Shown: one piece after another, positions 19,701-22,504 of the stretch
Layout: the number at the start of each line of letters is the position of its first letter
Position numbering within the stretch: position 1 is the stretch's first letter
Source: a virus
Strand: one strand, 5' to 3'
DNA: 22,504 nucleotides
Virus record (IMG/VR): IMGVR_UViG_3300046808_000240
Location: 1 to 22,504 of that record
Notes under the pieces: model-generated
What the model saw: the letters and a program-made list of their open reading frames with translations, nothing else
The model's database searches: none
Told to the model about the DNA's origin: nothing
Made by a program: the position numbers and the translations under genes

Positions 19701-20129
19701 TAAGATAGGAAGATTACTAAGATTTAAACCATTAATGTCTGTTAGATTTTGAGTGGTTTGAATACTTGATACTTTAAGATAACCTTGACCTGCAATATTT
19801 CTTTTTGGCGTATAAGAGACTAATTCAGCAAGTTTAATAACACTGTCACGGCGTTCTGCGGTATCAATAAAGTTTTCACGTGCATTTAAGTCATTGCGGA
19901 ATGCAAGACCCTGCCCCATGAATGCGATAACGTCTAGTAGTGCTACGAATTCTGAACTTTCAACATAATCATTGAATGTTTCAGGGTAGTATAGACGCAA
20001 ATAATCGATGAAACTCTTACGTAGAGTCTCATAATCATAACTTCTAAAGTCGGCTTCTCTAAACGTTTGGTAGATTGTTTTCCAATCATTTACGCCGAAT
20101 AATGCTGATTGTCGTGAACTGGTTGCCAT
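16776..20129 (-). CDS. 6: Baseplate wedge subunit gp6 (T4-like), enlarged
   Basis: gp6 is the core of the baseplate wedge in T4-like phages. Its dimers form the ring around the central hub and hold the wedge components together. The N-terminus has the gp6-type character: FREADFRSYDYETLRKSFID, then YYPETFNDYVESSEFVALLD, IAFMGQGLAFRNDLNARENF and IDTAERRDSVIKLAELVSYTP (residues about 23-107). The last 120 residues (GTIKVIKASN, IRSAVLQAMNNYF, WNFGDTFYFSELSAFLHA) match the conserved gp6 C-terminal domain. The length is 1117 aa against about 660 in T4; the extra length lies in a beta-rich middle (about residues 130-950). ATG at 20129 is preceded by AGAGA six nt upstream. It lies 50 nt after gp25 and 8 nt before the giant gene, and stops with TAA. 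The assignment comes from recalled family features plus the gp25 neighbour. Confidence 0.9.
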   Translation of the reverse strand: MATSSRQSALFGVNDWKTIYQTFREADFRSYDYETLRKSFIDYLRLYYPETFNDYVESSEFVALLDVIAFMGQGLAFRNDLNARENFIDTAERRDSVIKLAELVSYTPKRNIAGQGYLKVSSIQTTQNLTDINGLNLSNLPILWNDPANPNWLEQFNTVINATLVDTQRIGKPGNISELLGVTTSEYTIRIPSNNLPIVPFNSTIDGQTMGFELVSATSMDADYIYEVPPAPNGRFNMLYRNDKLGFGSPETGFFFYFKQGSLQNFDFTLQQQISNQNIDINIQGINNTDTWLYQLNADGTRTLWDKVDNVYADAYLQTEFSEKKIFSVNSRFNDQVTYVFGDGVFSQIPVGNFRAYVRAGNALTYTIEPSEMQGISVAFTYIDRTGRAQTLTIGLELPLTVSTAQARETLANIKQRAPTRYYTQNRMVNGEDYSNFPYTLYSSIIKSKAINRSSVGVSKNLDLLDPTGKYSSTNSYGSDGALYQDDTDGFLTLTINNTSDIIAFFTNTLAAALADNNATQYYIQNYSRYTIPAGTYWKTSTVDASAETGYFYTVSGSLEQPQSVGIFSSTNLKYITTGAIVKFQAPTGYYFDNNNRLVAGIPGPGNPTYIWSTILNVVGDGSNNGEGSFANGLGPIKVNGYVPDGVTATEVIPVFDNSLSTTLIQECIIRMELQQDFTLVFNNSLLINQERWSIQSFTNPNYFVKFTSLGGNRYTITFKSLTYYFGSVADIRFTFAKDELVYDPFSGKIIQDFINMLAVNSQFNSSSPLGKDIKVNILGQTVESDGYVNDFEVEVASTDVNNRQLILSPDFFNEITGYVNNGANIGVYVFFEEVQDAINLTRQYIIPTSDVVYQYGTKTQIEVIKYDYPLGQLFYAYTENKFYKTFQDQTVTTPSYVVTEQIQYSVKPGRQGLSFQYRHNSNNTTRIDPVTTNIIDLYVVTQAYYTAYTNWITDVTGTVVEPDRPTISELNQEYGEVQKFKMLSDAVVLNSVVFKPLFGPKADPALRGTIKVIKASNTNASDSEIRSAVLQAMNNYFNVNNWNFGDTFYFSELSAFLHAECGELISSAVLVPNNPSQPFGDLYEIKCLPYEIFVNAAIASDVLVVPALTPAELQIR

Positions 20130-20135
20130 AGTAAG

Positions 20136-20140
20136 TCTCT
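20136..20140 (-). promoter_or_regulatory. Ribosome-binding site of gp6
   Basis: AGAGA on the minus strand lies six nt before the gp6 ATG at 20129. It is a modest Shine-Dalgarno with good spacing, and it overlaps the 3' arm of the upstream hairpin. Confidence 0.55.
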
Positions 20141-20168
20141 TTTGATATATTTATCATTATCAAAAAAG
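20137..20168 (-). promoter_or_regulatory. RNA hairpin masking the gp6 ribosome-binding site
   Basis: On the minus strand CTTTTTTGATA (20168-20158) pairs with TATCAAAAGAG (20147-20137). This gives 11 pairs, one of them a G-U wobble, around a 10-nt loop ATGATAAATA. The 3' arm ends in the AGAG that forms the gp6 Shine-Dalgarno. Read-through RNA from gp25 would therefore hide the site, while RNA started at the loop promoter would lack the 5' arm. The stem is AT-rich and only moderately stable. The pairing is seen in the sequence; the regulatory role is inferred. Confidence 0.55.
20148..20155 (-). promoter_or_regulatory. T4-type late promoter octamer GATAAATA upstream of gp6
   Basis: The minus strand reads GATAAATA, matching the NATAAATA late-promoter form described for T4-like cyanophages and differing from the T4 consensus only at the first base. 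Usual geometry gives a start near 20142, leaving a leader of about 13 nt that contains the AGAGA site and the gp6 ATG. The octamer lies exactly in the loop of the 20137-20168 hairpin. Confidence 0.6.
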
Positions 20169-20179
20169 ACAGTTTTTAG

Positions 20180-20641
20180 TTATACTAATGAAGCAACGTT
20201 TGTAGCGCGGTTAAAGAATACACTTAATGTAGCGGGATTATTGAAGGGAACAACGGCTAATTGTACTTCAATTAAGATGCCGTTTTCTTGGGGAAATGCT
20301 TTTACATAGTTCAAATCGATTCTAGGATCGGCTGATGCAACTCTGCGAATTTCGTTTTCTAATTGGAACTGTACGTCGGCTGTGTTTGGTTCAAAAATAA
20401 AATCCCAAAGTCTTGTTCCATATCCAGGCTGTCCTACTTTAGTACCCATTCTAATGTTCAATCCATTAACAAAATCTTGAACAACTAGTTGTGCATCTAG
20501 GATACGAAACTTTTTACCCCAAACAATTCCCTTGTTGATGCCACCTGGACCGCCATCAATTCCACCTGTGTTTAAACCCACAGGATTAGTAGTTTTTGGT
20601 TTACATGAGTTGATTGTACTGAATCCGATATATTGAGGCAT
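20180..20641 (-). CDS. 25: Baseplate wedge protein gp25 (GPW/gp25 family)
   Basis: gp25 lies at the inner rim of the baseplate, where it binds the wedge core and seeds sheath polymerisation. It is the counterpart of P2 gpW and of TssE in type VI secretion. The 153-aa protein has the family core KKFRILDAQLVVQDFVNGLN, GQPGYGTRLWDFIF, then ENEIRRVASADPRIDLNYV and IEVQLAVV. About 45 extra N-terminal residues, rich in Gly and Asn (YIGFSTINSCKPKTT..., GGPGGINKG), precede the core; T4 gp25 has about 132 aa. The invariant Glu-Pro-Arg motif of the family reads Asp-Pro-Arg here, near residue 117. The start is ATG at 20641, with AAGGA 12 nt upstream and 20 nt of spacer after the previous gene. gp6 follows directly, which supports the call. 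Confidence 0.93.
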   Translation of the reverse strand: MPQYIGFSTINSCKPKTTNPVGLNTGGIDGGPGGINKGIVWGKKFRILDAQLVVQDFVNGLNIRMGTKVGQPGYGTRLWDFIFEPNTADVQFQLENEIRRVASADPRIDLNYVKAFPQENGILIEVQLAVVPFNNPATLSVFFNRATNVASLV

Positions 20642-20645
20642 GATG

Positions 20646-20653
20646 TATTTATA
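20646..20653 (-). promoter_or_regulatory. T4-type late promoter octamer TATAAATA upstream of gp25
   Basis: The minus strand reads TATAAATAC, an exact match to the T4 late-promoter -10 element, which is recognised by the phage sigma factor gp55 with the sliding-clamp co-activator. It lies in the 20-nt gap before gp25. With usual T4 geometry (octamer at -13 to -6) transcription would begin at about 20640, inside the ATG. The transcript would then be leaderless or lack the AAGGA site. Either gp25 tolerates that or the element mainly serves gp6 and the giant gene. The match is seen directly; function is inferred. Confidence 0.6.
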
Positions 20654-20658
20654 TCCTT
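20654..20658 (-). promoter_or_regulatory. Ribosome-binding site of gp25
   Basis: AAGGA on the minus strand ends 12 nt before the gp25 ATG. The spacing is longer than the usual 5-9 nt because the late-promoter octamer occupies the gap. It would only be present on transcripts that come from upstream. Confidence 0.6.
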
Positions 20659-20661
20659 ATT

Positions 20662-22504
20662 TTAGCCGGCCCCGGGGCCAGTGTCTATACTTCCAATAAT
20701 TCCAGCAATAGAATTATTAATATCCTGTGAGTTTGGTGCTACTGATGCTGACTTTTGTAATGCAGTTAGTGCAGTTGCGCCTTGACCAGGCACTGAACCC
20801 AATGCTGTTTTAGCAGTTCCTGCTAATTGTGTGGCAGACCCAACTAAGTTAGTTAATGATCCTGCCGTAGTACTAATAGAACTTAATGACCCTTTAATTG
20901 AACTTACACCAGATGTAATACTTCCCAACAATGATGATGCGCTATTTGAAGCAGTATCAATCAAACTATTGATTGTTCCCTTGCCACTCAATGTGTCACT
21001 CAATGATGATACTAAGTCACCTGCGGCCGCGGCTGCACCACCTGCGGCTGCGGCTACCGCCGGAACGTTTACACCTTTAATGTCATCTAGTTTAGACAAT
21101 AGTGTTTTACGTTCAGGACTATCTAATAGATCAAACCAGGCTTTGCGCAAGTTGTCAATTTCTGGATCACCCTCAGGTAAATCTGCTTCAGCCGCATAAA
21201 ATGCTTCTCTTGCTTCATCAATCTTATCATTGATTTCATCCAATTCATCAATCGTTGCAAACAAGTCTTTACTCTTGTCAATAACAGATTGAACTTCATC
21301 TTTAACTGATTCTGCAATTTCACCTACTAGATTTGGAATAGGAATCTTAGGATCACCCAATACTGAAGTAATCTGTGAAGTAATAGATGCACGATCAGTT
21401 GTATTGAATCCAATTGTTGGTAACTTGATGGCGCCACCTGTACCTGAACTTAGGGCTGAGATTGCTGATGTTAATTGTGCGGCTGCACCTGCAGGTAATC
21501 CTTTGCTTGCTAATGATGATAATGCTCCGGCGGCATCCGGAATCTTTGGTAACGGCAATCCATTAAGTGCGGCTGCTTGTGCATCTTTAACAAGTCCTGA
21601 GATAGCCTCAGTACCAGGAAGTTTGTTGATTGCATCGGTAGCATTATTAACAACAGCCGATACAGTTTTTAATCCACCTGGTAAATTGCTAATACCTGAT
21701 GCCAATGCCGCAGAAGTTGCGGCTGCGGCTCCTTGCTGTATAGTACTAGCAGCCTTAGATAAACTTGTCAAGTCACCTGTTTTCAACATAGAACTTGCAC
21801 CGGCTACAGCATTGACCGAGTTAACTGCGGTGCCCACTGCATTAGTAATATTCTGTGCAAGTGTAGCAGTAGATGTGCTACTTGTTGCACCAGTAATTCC
21901 TCCCACAGTAGATACGATAGATTTAGCAGTGTTACTTGCACCCGTAATAGCATTCGTAACTGAAGTAACTGTGCCGGTAATTCCTGCAACTGTATTATTA
22001 ATGGCGCCGCCAATGTTGGTTACTGAACCCAATGACTTACCACCACTTGCTAATGCATTCAATGCACCCTGTGCGGCGCCTCCACCTAATCCCAATGCAT
22101 TGGTTGCGGCGCCCACTAATGCTCCTGTTGCCGCATCACCCAGTGCTTTAGTTAACTGACTAGACTGTCCTGCAACTGTAGCATTTTCTGCGGCTTTAGT
22201 TTTCGCAATAGCAGTTAGATTTTGAGGAACACCTGCTTCTAGTGCCTTGAATGAATTCTTAATCGCACTAAATGCTGAACCTGCTACACCCTTTGCACTA
22301 TCAATTAATCCTGATAAGCCCGGTGCAGACTTCATTGCATCTAATGCACCAGAGATACCTCCCAATGCACCACCGACTGTTTGTGCAATGCCGGCCGCGG
22401 CTGAGCCTTGTCCAATTGCCTTAAGTGCATCTTGTGCGTTACTTGGCAGCGATGGTAAGTTTCCGGCTGCTCCTGCAATTGATTTAACTGCATTAACTGT
22501 ATTC
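20662..22504 (-). CDS. Ala/Gly/Ser-rich probable virion protein upstream of gp25, 5' end beyond window
   Basis: The frame runs from the right edge to TAA at 20662-20664, with 613 residues visible and no start codon needed inside the window. Most of it is low-complexity A/G/S/T/N-rich sequence with short hydrophobic repeats (for example GALVGAATNALGLGGGAAQG and SNLPGGLKTVSAVV). A distinct charged segment at about visible residues 392-478 contains EVQSVIDKSKDLFATIDELD and INDKIDEAREAFYAAEADLP and looks helical, probably coiled coil. The protein ends in GPGAG. I see no catalytic motif or signal peptide. It directly precedes gp25 with a 20-nt spacer, so a baseplate or tail role is likely. It could be the C-terminal part of a gp5-like hub protein or a separate fibrous hub/tail protein. 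I do not recognise the family with confidence. Confidence 0.85.
   Translation of the reverse strand, partial: NTVNAVKSIAGAAGNLPSLPSNAQDALKAIGQGSAAAGIAQTVGGALGGISGALDAMKSAPGLSGLIDSAKGVAGSAFSAIKNSFKALEAGVPQNLTAIAKTKAAENATVAGQSSQLTKALGDAATGALVGAATNALGLGGGAAQGALNALASGGKSLGSVTNIGGAINNTVAGITGTVTSVTNAITGASNTAKSIVSTVGGITGATSSTSTATLAQNITNAVGTAVNSVNAVAGASSMLKTGDLTSLSKAASTIQQGAAAATSAALASGISNLPGGLKTVSAVVNNATDAINKLPGTEAISGLVKDAQAAALNGLPLPKIPDAAGALSSLASKGLPAGAAAQLTSAISALSSGTGGAIKLPTIGFNTTDRASITSQITSVLGDPKIPIPNLVGEIAESVKDEVQSVIDKSKDLFATIDELDEINDKIDEAREAFYAAEADLPEGDPEIDNLRKAWFDLLDSPERKTLLSKLDDIKGVNVPAVAAAAGGAAAAAGDLVSSLSDTLSGKGTINSLIDTASNSASSLLGSITSGVSSIKGSLSSISTTAGSLTNLVGSATQLAGTAKTALGSVPGQGATALTALQKSASVAPNSQDINNSIAGIIGSIDTGPGAG

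Noticed and set aside
20137-20168. The gp25-gp6 inverted repeat as a transcription terminator
   Set aside because: The stem is AT-rich with no GC-rich base, and it is followed by GAGACTTACT rather than a T run on the minus strand.
20831-21199. Plus-strand open frame of 122 codons
   Set aside because: Also antisense to the same low-complexity gene and explained by its composition.
21404-22159. Plus-strand open frame of 251 codons
   Set aside because: It lies entirely antisense to the Ala/Gly/Ser-rich gene. GC-rich Ala and Gly codons on one strand leave the opposite frames open by composition. The product is Ala/Pro/Leu-rich with no recognisable fold and no clear ribosome-binding site.
22363-22365. 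TTG at 22365 as the start of the gene upstream of gp25
   Set aside because: The same frame stays open to the right edge with the same A/G/S-rich composition, so the gene very probably begins outside the window.

Overview
The window looks like part of the late structural (tail/baseplate) gene cluster of a T4-like myovirus, most likely an environmental aquatic phage. Two baseplate wedge proteins are recognisable: gp25 and gp6. T4-type late promoter octamers (TATAAATA, GATAAATA) precede both. The DNA is AT-rich, and every gene lies on the minus strand and reads from right to left. I see no tRNA, host gene, integrase, transposon or CRISPR array. The host cannot be named from this window; the resemblance I recall is to marine T4-like phages such as cyanophages and pelagiphages.

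Layout in transcription order. (1) 22504-20662: the 3' part of an Ala/Gly/Ser-rich protein with a charged, helical central segment; its start lies outside the window. (2) 20641-20180: gp25, the inner baseplate wedge/sheath-initiator protein. (3) 20129-16776: gp6, the wedge core protein, 1117 aa and so much longer than T4 gp6. (4) 16767-1: one uninterrupted reading frame of 5,589 codons, still open at the left edge. I read this frame codon by codon and found no stop. The genes are tightly packed, with spacers of 20, 50 and 8 nt, so no stretch over 300 nt lacks a gene.

The giant protein is the main object of interest. Its N-terminal region has the character of large virion structural proteins of marine T4-like phages. 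Further along it carries at least six FG-GAP (integrin-type) propeller blades at about residues 2370-3090. About seven Asp-box (BNR) blades lie at about residues 4840-5260. At least eleven copies of a small beta module (core G-G-I-x-x-G-x-T-Y-Y-V) are scattered along it, mostly toward the C-terminal side. Both propellers are interrupted by small modules, so the architecture is nested. The gene follows gp6 directly, the place where T4 has gene 7, so it may be a greatly enlarged outer-wedge/fibre-anchoring protein.

The 50-nt gp25-gp6 spacer holds a compact regulatory arrangement. An 11-bp hairpin covers the gp6 ribosome-binding site, and a late-promoter octamer sits exactly in its loop. Transcripts starting there would lose the 5' arm and expose the site. 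T4 uses the same logic for a few of its genes.
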